From assembly GCA_003516705.1 (NCBI GenBank), contig DPCJ01000034.1:1-15807 (forward strand): a stretch of DNA of 15,807 nucleotides, in the 5' to 3' direction. The notes below the pieces were generated by a model. The model was not told the DNA's origin. It did no database searches and saw only the letters and a program-made list of their open reading frames with translations. This DNA is from Prolixibacteraceae bacterium. Its GTDB lineage: Bacteria; Bacteroidota; Bacteroidia; Bacteroidales; Prolixibacteraceae. Position numbers and translations under genes: made by a program. This document shows, in pieces, positions 7,367-14,965 of the stretch. The number at the start of each line of letters is the position of its first letter. The stretch's first letter is position 1.

Positions 7367-8517
7367 TTTTTCTGCTGTTTAATTTCGTTATAAACCTCGT
7401 TGTACAAACTGAGGTACTGTTTTGCCATGTTTTCCCACGAGAATTTTGCGGCTTGTTGCATCCCCCTGATTTTAAGCTCGGCACGTAATTCTTGGTCAGT
7501 AACCAATCTGACGATGGCATTTTTTATTTCACCCGAATTGTACGGATCTACAATCAAAGCTGCATTTCCCGCAATCTCGGGCATCGACGAAGTGTTTGAA
7601 GTAATCACCGGCACTCCGCAGGCCATTCCTTCGAGAATCGGGATTCCGAAACTTTCGCGGAGTGAAGGATAAAGAAATACTTCGCACTGATTGATAATTG
7701 CCGGAAGATCGGTGTTGACCACATAACCAGTCAGATGAATGTCGTTTCTTATTTCCGGGTGACCGATGTCGGAAAGGATTGCCTGTAAAACTGTCTCGTC
7801 GAAATCGAGCATCACGAGTTTATATTTTACATCACTTTCGGCATTAAATCCGGCAAAAGCTTTCAACACGTTGGGAGTATTCTTTTTAGGGTCGGTATTT
7901 CCCAGAAAGAATAGAAATCTATAGGGGAGATGATATTTGCTTTTTGCCTGGGCGAGAATTGTTTTGTCAGTAATTTCTATAAAATGCTTTCCCACACCGT
8001 TGTAAATTGCAACCAGGTTGTCACCCAAACCCATAAAATTTTTGATTCTTTCTTTTTCAAAATTTGAAACAGTAACGACGCGTTTACTTTTTCTTACAAC
8101 GGGAGGCACTACCCAGCGGCGGTACATGTTTCCCAGTTTCTGATACCAGGTTCCGCCCTTTTTTAAAATACTTACACTTTCAAGATAAATTATATCGTGC
8201 AGAATAACAATCAACGGAACTGCCGACCAGATGGGGCCCGTATTGCTTGTGCAATGCAGAATATCGCATCCTTCGGCTTTGGCGGCTTTTGGCAAAGCAA
8301 TTTGTTCCCAGATAGGATAGGGGCCACCTTTGAGTTCAATAATTTTGAAATTAGGCGCTTGCGGAATACAGGTGTTGTCTTCATCAGGTTTTACAAAAAC
8401 AACATATTCATTTTCGTGGTCGGTTTGCTGAAGATTTTTTATCAGTTCAAGCGCCACCATGTCCATGCCATGTTTATTCCGGCGGTAAAGCCGCTGACCT
8501 TCTATCCCGATTTTCAT
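7363..8517 (-). CDS. Family 4 glycosyltransferase
   Basis: A 384-residue GT-B retaining glycosyltransferase of family GT4 (mannosyltransferase-like group). The N-terminal domain contains HGMDMVALELIKNL (16-29) and VILHDIIYL (104-112), followed by SNFEKERI (151-158), a common N-domain end. The C-terminal domain begins with FFLGNTDPKKN (203-213), where the lysines bind the donor phosphate, and has the diagnostic EX7E motif in RESFGIPILEGMACGVPV (287-304, E288 and E296), then MPEIAGNAALIVDP (312-325). It is expected to add a hexose to the growing lipid-linked repeat. The donor cannot be told from sequence. It starts 12 bases after the membrane GT2 gene and ends in a 4-base overlap with the next glycosyltransferase gene. 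Confidence 0.92.
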   Translation of the reverse strand: MKIGIEGQRLYRRNKHGMDMVALELIKNLQQTDHENEYVVFVKPDEDNTCIPQAPNFKIIELKGGPYPIWEQIALPKAAKAEGCDILHCTSNTGPIWSAVPLIVILHDIIYLESVSILKKGGTWYQKLGNMYRRWVVPPVVRKSKRVVTVSNFEKERIKNFMGLGDNLVAIYNGVGKHFIEITDKTILAQAKSKYHLPYRFLFFLGNTDPKKNTPNVLKAFAGFNAESDVKYKLVMLDFDETVLQAILSDIGHPEIRNDIHLTGYVVNTDLPAIINQCEVFLYPSLRESFGIPILEGMACGVPVITSNTSSMPEIAGNAALIVDPYNSGEIKNAIVRLVTDQELRAELKIRGMQQAAKFSWENMAKQYLSLYNEVYNEIKQQKK

Positions 8518-8529
8518 AATTATCTGGTT

Positions 8530-9750
8530 TTAATTTGGTTTGGTATTGTTTGCAGTTCCGTGTTCGGTATGAATAAACTTTTTGTTGGCGCCTTTCAGTT
8601 TAAAAAGAGATAAAAACATAAGAATGAAGGCTTTTGGTAAAGAGAGTACTGCCAACAAGGTTGTTTTATTGTAGAATTTAACCGGCAAACTGAAAATAAA
8701 AGCGAGAACGGTGATTGCAAATACAATTGCCCAACTGGTGAAAGTAACCGCCTGAAAAGCAGTATTTGGAAACAAAAGAAAAGCAATTCCATAAATGGCA
8801 GTGAAAACAGTAACAAGTCCGATGAGCAGAATGCGTGGTGGCGAAACCATTTGGTAAACTTTGTCGAAAAAATCGAGGTTTCCTTTAAAAAAGAGATGAA
8901 ATAATCCGGTGAAGAAGTATCGCCTGAAATAAACAAACTGTGCCGAAAGCCAACGTTTTCGCTGTTTTTCAAATACTTCAGACTTCTGAACCTTTTCGTC
9001 AAAAACTAATGCCTCGTGCAGGTACTCAATTTTTTTTCGGTCTTTTAATAATTTAAGTTCCAGTTCTTTGTCGAATCCGCCAATTGCATTTACATCGGCC
9101 ATTGTACTTTTAAAAAATTTGTAATCGAAAGCCATTCCAGAGCCAATCAGTGCCGAAGAAAAACCAAGTACACGGTGTCCTTTTCTGAAAATATGGTTAT
9201 TGATTTCTTCGCTCATTGCATCGAGAACGGCAAACGAAGTATTTGTGTTTTTTGCAACCCGGTGACCCTGAACCACTAAAAAGCCATTTTCAAATGCCTG
9301 GTTGATTTTTGATATAAAATCATTTTCCATTACATTGTCTGCATCGAGTACGAGTGCAATATCATAATCGTTGCCTAACTGATTCATTGCTTTGTTAAGT
9401 GCTTTCGATTTTGTACTTACATCAAAAATTACTTCAATTAATTTTATTGGTAAGCTTTTTAAAATGGCAATAGTTTCAGGTTTGAAAGAGTCTGCAATAA
9501 TTACCACATCAAATTTCTCAACAGGATAATCCTGTTTGAGCGCTTCTGTTGCAACTTCCAGAATTACAGCATCTTCTTTGTATCCCGGGATCATAACTGC
9601 AAACCTCCTTAACTGCGGATTGGGAGTTGTTTTTTGTCTGTACGGAAACAGGCCCGCCAAAGCAAAAACAAACACATAAATGGCTGCAATCCCGAAATAC
9701 ACAATCAGGATGATTTCGATAATATTTACAACAATTCGAAGTAGTTCCAT
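8530..9750 (-). CDS. Membrane-bound family 2 glycosyltransferase with QxxRW motif
   Basis: A 406-residue GT2 with one N-terminal membrane segment (about 10-35), a GT-A domain, and three or four C-terminal segments (about 305-385). Catalytic features: VMIPGYKED (52-60), ADS (86-88), LVLDADN (133-139) as the DxD site, GSGMAF (203-208), and KQRKRW (262-267) carrying the QxxRW signature of processive synthases and of EpsO-like enzymes. Where relatives have TEDLEL, this protein reads DKELEL (227-232), so the usual aspartate base is replaced by glutamate and the preceding acidic residue by lysine. The C-terminal tail is polar. It lies between the WbbL-type GT2 (13-base gap) and the GT4 (12-base gap) in one transcription unit. 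Whether it polymerises or adds a single sugar cannot be decided from sequence. Confidence 0.9.
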   Translation of the reverse strand: MELLRIVVNIIEIILIVYFGIAAIYVFVFALAGLFPYRQKTTPNPQLRRFAVMIPGYKEDAVILEVATEALKQDYPVEKFDVVIIADSFKPETIAILKSLPIKLIEVIFDVSTKSKALNKAMNQLGNDYDIALVLDADNVMENDFISKINQAFENGFLVVQGHRVAKNTNTSFAVLDAMSEEINNHIFRKGHRVLGFSSALIGSGMAFDYKFFKSTMADVNAIGGFDKELELKLLKDRKKIEYLHEALVFDEKVQKSEVFEKQRKRWLSAQFVYFRRYFFTGLFHLFFKGNLDFFDKVYQMVSPPRILLIGLVTVFTAIYGIAFLLFPNTAFQAVTFTSWAIVFAITVLAFIFSLPVKFYNKTTLLAVLSLPKAFILMFLSLFKLKGANKKFIHTEHGTANNTKPN

Positions 9751-9763
9751 GATAGTTAAGTAT

Positions 9764-10687
9764 TTATAACTGCGGATTTGATTTCAGGTTACGATAATGT
9801 GTAAGGTTCCAAAACACCCCGCGCCAGTACGCCGACAAATGTTTGAACCTGCCTTTGAGCAGAAATACAGCCGAATTTTTTGGAAGCGAAACAAATGCCT
9901 GAAACAGCATACTTGCCAGAAACGGAAATCCCGAGAAATTCCTTCGTGCAAATAAAATTCGGTTACGGGTAATAAAGTAGGTTTTAAACGGGCTGTCTTT
10001 GCCTGTCGAAACCGATTCCTTGTGTAAAATGTACGAGGCCGGCTGATAAACAATTTTGTAACCGGCCTTTTTAATTTTCTCGGCCCAGTCATGTTCTTCA
10101 TAATAAAGGAAATAGACTTCAGTCATCATTCCAACTTCTTTAATCACTTTGCGTGGAACCATCATTGCTGCACCGTGAATTGACGCTGTTTCCTTTAAAT
10201 CATTTACCTCGGGCCCGTCTTTTTTATGGTAGCCCAACCCTTTATTTCGAATGGTGTACCGGTTCATTTCTGAAAAACCGGCATATTGTACAATATCAGG
10301 GTTCCAGTGAAATTTGATTTTTGGGCTGACCATTCCAATTGTCTCATCATTTTCAAAAAGATTTACCAGAGGTTCAAGAAAGCCCGGAGGTACCTCGGTA
10401 TCGTTGTTTAAAAACAACAGATATTTACCTTTCGAGGCTTTTACACCCAAATTATTTCCTCCGGCAAATCCAAGATTTTTATTGCTGATAATCAGTTCTA
10501 TTTCAGGAAATTTATTCTTGATATCCTGCGGATCGTCGTTTGGTGATGAATTATCAACTACAATGGTTTCGAAAGAAGGATAAGTAATCTTTCTTAACGA
10601 ACTGAGCAAATCCATGGTTACCGCACTTTGGTTGTAATTGACGGTAATAATCGAAACCAGCGGATATTTTTGCTCTGAACTACTCAT
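9764..10687 (-). CDS. Family 2 glycosyltransferase, WbbL/rhamnosyltransferase-like
   Basis: A 307-residue GT-A transferase of the WbbL/RfbF group, many of which add rhamnose from dTDP-rhamnose. The signatures are clear: VSIITVNYN (11-19), VVDNSSPND (43-51), the NKNLGFAGGNNLG block (69-81), LFLNNDTEVP (91-100) with the metal-binding site, HGAAMMVPR (171-179), and YYEEHDWAEKIKKAGY (195-210) with the catalytic acidic pair. A hydrophobic patch near 250-276 may attach it to the membrane. No dTDP-rhamnose synthesis genes are visible, so rhamnose is only a family-based suggestion. Its ATG overlaps the stop of the upstream polymerase gene by 4 bases (ATGA), which points to translational coupling. Confidence 0.9.
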   Translation of the reverse strand: MSSSEQKYPLVSIITVNYNQSAVTMDLLSSLRKITYPSFETIVVDNSSPNDDPQDIKNKFPEIELIISNKNLGFAGGNNLGVKASKGKYLLFLNNDTEVPPGFLEPLVNLFENDETIGMVSPKIKFHWNPDIVQYAGFSEMNRYTIRNKGLGYHKKDGPEVNDLKETASIHGAAMMVPRKVIKEVGMMTEVYFLYYEEHDWAEKIKKAGYKIVYQPASYILHKESVSTGKDSPFKTYFITRNRILFARRNFSGFPFLASMLFQAFVSLPKNSAVFLLKGRFKHLSAYWRGVFWNLTHYRNLKSNPQL

Positions 10688-12180
10688 CTTAAATTATTTT
10701 TCTGATTTCCAGTATATTGAAGTTCAATATTCAAGTCGCTGTTTTCGGTCTCATATTTTCTGGCTAAAAACAGAAAAGCCATACTCGAATAAATTATCAG
10801 CCCGGTAGGCATCTGCCCTAAAACGCCGTTTCCGTATGAAGCTACCATAATTCCGAATAATCCCGAAACAAGTGCACTCATTTTTGCTTTGTTCCAGGGA
10901 TCTTTCAGTTTAAACATGATAATATACGAACTTTTGAAAACGATATAAAACAATATAAACAAGTGCAGGGTTAGTCCTACAATTCCCTGTTCTGCCCATA
11001 TCATAACATACCAGCTGTCGGTGGGGGTTTTTGCCAGAAATGTATTGGGAGAGAATCGTTTCCCCCAGTTGCCTGCCGAGCCGATCCCTCCACCGAAAGG
11101 TCTGTCAGCAAGATATGATTTCAGCTTTCTCTGATTTTCAAGCCGAACAAGCAATGATTTGTCTTGTGGGTTGAAGGCTGACCTCATGCGGTTAATGGTG
11201 TAATTATTATTTCCGATTGTAGTAAATACAAAAAAACCAATGACAACAATGCCCGTAAGTGCGCCGGCAATAATAACTTTGAAGTTTTTTTGAAGAAATA
11301 TATACAATGCAAAACCCATAATCGGAACGGCAATTGCTCCCCGTGTACCAGAAATCATCAATCCATAAATAGCCAATAAGCCGGCAATTGCATAAAAAAT
11401 TCTGAGTTTTTTTGATTTTTTCAGGTTGAGAGCCAGAATCAGGAAAACAACGCCCGAATGCCCCTGCGCAGCTCCAAATTGTCCGGCATCGGAAAAGAAA
11501 GAAAATATGCGAAGTCTGCCAAACAAAACGTGGGTTAAATCACCTCCGCCGTTAAGCCAGGCTTGTTCCCACGGATCGGGTCCTATAAATTTTTGCATTA
11601 AACCTTTTAACGTACCAAGAATGGAAAGTACAGCCCATAATTTGAAAAAAACTTCAAGATCGGCCTTCTTATTAAAAGTTATAAAAATCAGGGGGACCAT
11701 CAACAGTATGTAAAGTGCAACCCCACGCATTGCGTAAAACCATGCCATCCTGCTGACTGCTTCAGGATTTACAAGTTGAAATAATGCATAGGCAAACCAA
11801 ATCGATGTCAGTAGTACAAGATCGTTTTTTGCATTTTCCCAGGGAATTTTATTTTCATACGATTTAAAAATAATAGCTAAGTAGATTAGCACAATGTGAG
11901 CATCAACAGTTAATCCCAAAGGAATTCCCTTGATGTAACGCATTGAACCCAAAACAAAGAAATTCAGAATAAAGAGACCGATGATACCTATCCGGGGGTT
12001 TTTAAAAACAAAGTAGATATAAGTAATCAGAAATGGCAGAACAATCAGCGCGAGGCCAATCACCATTCCTCCCCGGGCAACTGCAAACCCCGAAAGAACC
12101 ACTGCTGTAAGAATCGAAAAAATTACCGCAGGTTGGTTTATATTGTTGTTTCCATATTTTCCGGTAAAACTATAACTCAT
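10684..12180 (-). CDS. Wzy-type polysaccharide polymerase / O-antigen ligase family membrane protein
   Basis: A 498-residue polytopic inner-membrane protein with about 11-13 hydrophobic segments. It carries the Wzy_C/O-antigen-ligase pattern (PF04932): SGTRGAI (277-283) in a central helix, then a large periplasmic loop (about 322-390) with NRMRSAF, LVRLENQRKL and ADRPFGGGIG, then TDSWYVMIWAEQGIVGL (387-403). Such proteins polymerise undecaprenyl-linked repeat units in the periplasm or ligate glycan onto an acceptor. With a flippase, a Wzc-like protein and several transferases in the same operon, the polymerase role is more likely than ligase, but sequence alone does not separate them. It is coupled by 4-base overlaps to the pyruvyl transferase gene upstream and the GT2 gene downstream. 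Confidence 0.85.
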   Translation of the reverse strand: MSYSFTGKYGNNNINQPAVIFSILTAVVLSGFAVARGGMVIGLALIVLPFLITYIYFVFKNPRIGIIGLFILNFFVLGSMRYIKGIPLGLTVDAHIVLIYLAIIFKSYENKIPWENAKNDLVLLTSIWFAYALFQLVNPEAVSRMAWFYAMRGVALYILLMVPLIFITFNKKADLEVFFKLWAVLSILGTLKGLMQKFIGPDPWEQAWLNGGGDLTHVLFGRLRIFSFFSDAGQFGAAQGHSGVVFLILALNLKKSKKLRIFYAIAGLLAIYGLMISGTRGAIAVPIMGFALYIFLQKNFKVIIAGALTGIVVIGFFVFTTIGNNNYTINRMRSAFNPQDKSLLVRLENQRKLKSYLADRPFGGGIGSAGNWGKRFSPNTFLAKTPTDSWYVMIWAEQGIVGLTLHLFILFYIVFKSSYIIMFKLKDPWNKAKMSALVSGLFGIMVASYGNGVLGQMPTGLIIYSSMAFLFLARKYETENSDLNIELQYTGNQKNNLR

Positions 12181-13334
12181 TTTACTTTTTGTTCATTATT
12201 ACCTAATGCATTGCTCAGAAATGCAAGAGCTTCCCTTCTTTTTTCTGCAAGAACCTTATTTGCTCTTTTAAAATCTATGGGTTTGTTTAATAGTTCAGTC
12301 AAGTCAGTTTTATCATCGGTAATAAGCCTTTCTTCAAGCCCGAACGTTTCAAGAAGTGCATGAAAGCGGGCCATTCCGCGTTTAATATTTCCAACGGCAA
12401 TAAATGGTTTATTAAAGATGATGGCGAAAACAGTACCATGAAACGAATCGGTAATCACAAAGCTGGCGTCCATAAATCCTTTTATCCAATGGGTTACAGG
12501 AGGAACAATGCAATCATTGACTCTGTTTTTCCCGACCTCCCTGAAAAAATGAGAAGGCATAACAGAAACCATTTCAAGTGACAAAATCTCAGCAGCTTTT
12601 TTAACCAGCTCTTTCAATTCAGGTGATTTATCGAGTACATAACTAACCAGCTTTCCGCTGAAAACGGGTGTTTCGTTTTTTTCAACAAGCTGTTTGTATT
12701 CATTCGCTGTCAAAAGCAGGGTAGGGTCGATAACTTGTATTGCATCAACTCCAAGGTGATTTTTGCAAAGATTTACTCCTGAAAATTCCCTGACAGAAAC
12801 TGCATCGAATTTCTTTGCAAGCCGACCGCAGCTTTTCGTCAGGGCAGCAGAATATTCCCAGTTATCGACACCAAAAGAAGCTGCATAAGCTACACGTTTT
12901 ATGTTACTCCGTTCAGCAGTAAAACCCAGAAAATGATTTTCAATATCAGGCGAATATTTAGGTCTCCAAACCTGGTCGCTACCCACAACAAAAGCTTCAA
13001 AGCCATATTGGTTCAGATTTTTGAATTCGCTTTCAGACTTTAGTGTATGAGTAACCTTGATGTTTTCTTTTATAAACCGGTTTGTATTTTGCCAGATTAT
13101 CTGCAATTCTTCCTGTGTTGGCCAGGTTCTTATAATAACATTTTTACCAGAAATCCGCTTGACGATTCGTTTTCCAAGCGAAAGTATTTTCATTTTTAGC
13201 GGCATTGGATCGGAGTACCGGCTGATGGTCAATACCTCGTGCCCCATTTTCCGGAGGGTGTGCTGCAAGGCAAAATTTTGCAGAATACCACCGTAATTGG
13301 CATTAAAAGGCAAAGTAATGATTCCTATTTTCAT
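12177..13334 (-). CDS. Polysaccharide pyruvyl transferase
   Basis: A 385-residue cytoplasmic protein of the polysaccharide pyruvyl transferase family (PF04230; CsaB/WcaK group), which uses phosphoenolpyruvate to put a ketal-linked pyruvate on a sugar. Family features: N-terminal NANYGGILQNFAL (11-23), VVGSDQVW (116-123), VAYAASFG (148-155), VREFSGV (181-187), the block VIDPTLLL (201-208), and the C-terminal signature TDSFHGTVFAIIF (295-307), whose histidine and serine lie in the presumed donor site. Length is normal. Pyruvylation would add negative charge to the polymer. Some members of this family act on other substrates, so the pyruvate assignment is by family. The gene is joined by 4-base ATGA overlaps to the flippase gene upstream and the polymerase gene downstream. 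Confidence 0.9.
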   Translation of the reverse strand: MKIGIITLPFNANYGGILQNFALQHTLRKMGHEVLTISRYSDPMPLKMKILSLGKRIVKRISGKNVIIRTWPTQEELQIIWQNTNRFIKENIKVTHTLKSESEFKNLNQYGFEAFVVGSDQVWRPKYSPDIENHFLGFTAERSNIKRVAYAASFGVDNWEYSAALTKSCGRLAKKFDAVSVREFSGVNLCKNHLGVDAIQVIDPTLLLTANEYKQLVEKNETPVFSGKLVSYVLDKSPELKELVKKAAEILSLEMVSVMPSHFFREVGKNRVNDCIVPPVTHWIKGFMDASFVITDSFHGTVFAIIFNKPFIAVGNIKRGMARFHALLETFGLEERLITDDKTDLTELLNKPIDFKRANKVLAEKRREALAFLSNALGNNEQKVK

Positions 13335-14857
13335 TTTCTAAATACTTTATTGATTACCTTTTGCAATGGACTCATTAATAGTTGCTTTTCGTATTCGTTC
13401 ATCGATGTTAACCAGAAAACAGGCAAATAAACAGCAGAAAATATGACGATACCTAATGCCAGTTTTATTGGATTATTTAGCTCAATATACCTGAGCACTA
13501 CGAATGTTGCAAGGCCTATAATAACAGGCGATACCGCCATTTTTCCGATTTCTTTCCAGAATTTCGGAATATCGATTTTTTGCTTTTTATGATAATAAAT
13601 ATTCATGGCAATAATTTGACCGAGAACAAGGGCTACACTGATAGCAATTGCGCTGCCAATACCTCCGTATTTTTTTACCAATAAAAGCTGAAGAACCACA
13701 CTTAGCAGAGCGATGAAAATATAAAGTACCGATCTGAATTTAAACTGGTTACGCGCCATTAAAATTGTAAGGCCAATATTCTGAATTAATGGAACAGTAA
13801 GTGGAACGAAAAACAACAGGGTAATGTAATAGGTTTCTGAATAATCGGGGCCGGCCCACAAAATAATAAATTGGTGTCCGAAAAGGATAAAACCGGCGAG
13901 AACAAATGACATGATAATAAACTGAATACGCCCGGTTTTTATAAACAGGTCAGAAATTTCTTTGTGTGAGTGTTCTTTTGTGGTCATTGCAGTGATTTTT
14001 GGTAAAAAGACCCCGGGAATAGCGGTTGAAAACGACATGTACATTTGTTCGAGCTGAATTGCAACTGCAAAAACAGCAACAGCCGCAGTTCCGATAACGG
14101 CACCGAGAATAACCTGTCCTGAACTCCAGTACAACCTGTCAACCAGAGCTCCGAGGAAAATGTAAAATGAATATCCCGCAAGCTCTTTAAAAAGCCCCCA
14201 GTTAAAATTTCTGAAATAGATTTTTATTTTAAGCCTGAATTTACTATACCAAAGATTTAAAATTAGGGTTATTAAATTAAGCACAGTTATCAAAACAACC
14301 ATTCCGATGGCTCTGTACCCAATTTCAAGCAGAACAATCATTACAACTGTATTCAAAATTATGCGGGCAATTTTTATTACCCTTTGAAATATGAAATTTT
14401 CGTAGGCAGTGATTATCGATCCAAAAATACTGAGAGGGAAAGTAAAAGCAAGATTAAATATCATGAGCAACATCATGATGTGGATTTTACGGAGCTCATC
14501 AGTTGTAAGGCTTTGGCTGTATATCAGGTCAATATTGAAATAGAGAACAGCACCCAGCACCACAGTTATAATACTGATTATTGAATACAGGGAAATGAAC
14601 ATTCCGAACATGGAATATAATTCGTCAGTTTTACCTTCGGCCCTGAATTTGGCAGTATAACGGATAATTGTATTTCCGAAACCCATGTCGAGGATGGTTA
14701 AATAGGCTATCACTGAGGCAACAAGCGAGTATAATCCATATTCGCTTTGCCCCATCATTCTTAGCATGTAAGGCGTATAAACCAAACCTACAATGTTGGT
14801 TAATGCCAGAATGATATAAGAAAGTCCGGCGCCTGCTTTTAACTGATTAACTTTCAT
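13331..14857 (-). CDS. Wzx-type polysaccharide flippase (MOP superfamily)
   Basis: A 508-residue membrane protein with about 12-14 hydrophobic segments, matching the polysaccharide biosynthesis protein family (PF01943/PF13440) of the MOP exporter superfamily. The N-terminal region is characteristic: YTPYMLRMMGQSEYGLYSL (27-45) followed by ILDMGFGNTIIRYTAKF (55-71). Such proteins flip undecaprenyl-diphosphate-linked repeat units from the cytoplasmic to the periplasmic face for polymerisation. The C-terminal half contains paired helices split by short basic loops, and the tail is basic (KVINKVFRK). The start at 14857 follows a 108-base spacer after the Wzc-like gene, and its stop overlaps the pyruvyl transferase start by 4 bases. 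The nearby polymerase gene supports a Wzx/Wzy pathway. Confidence 0.92.
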   Translation of the reverse strand: MKVNQLKAGAGLSYIILALTNIVGLVYTPYMLRMMGQSEYGLYSLVASVIAYLTILDMGFGNTIIRYTAKFRAEGKTDELYSMFGMFISLYSIISIITVVLGAVLYFNIDLIYSQSLTTDELRKIHIMMLLMIFNLAFTFPLSIFGSIITAYENFIFQRVIKIARIILNTVVMIVLLEIGYRAIGMVVLITVLNLITLILNLWYSKFRLKIKIYFRNFNWGLFKELAGYSFYIFLGALVDRLYWSSGQVILGAVIGTAAVAVFAVAIQLEQMYMSFSTAIPGVFLPKITAMTTKEHSHKEISDLFIKTGRIQFIIMSFVLAGFILFGHQFIILWAGPDYSETYYITLLFFVPLTVPLIQNIGLTILMARNQFKFRSVLYIFIALLSVVLQLLLVKKYGGIGSAIAISVALVLGQIIAMNIYYHKKQKIDIPKFWKEIGKMAVSPVIIGLATFVVLRYIELNNPIKLALGIVIFSAVYLPVFWLTSMNEYEKQLLMSPLQKVINKVFRK

Positions 14858-14965
14858 AAAACAGTATTAATATTTCAAAAACCGGAAATTCCGTAAGAGA
14901 TTTTATCTCCGTTGGTAGTTTGATTTAATGGTACAGAATTTCTTCCCTTTTAATTGCAAATGTTT
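14858..14965. other. Spacer between Wzc-like and flippase genes, with small inverted repeats
   Basis: This 108-base gap is the longest inside the polysaccharide operon. It holds two short inverted repeats: CGGAAATTCCG at 14883-14893 and GAGATTTTATCTC at 14897-14909. Read on the minus strand, they are followed by GTTTTTG. The second can form a 5-bp stem with a 3-base loop; the first is a near-perfect palindrome with too small a loop for RNA. A weak attenuator or protein-binding site is possible. I see no clear promoter here. Confidence 0.3.
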
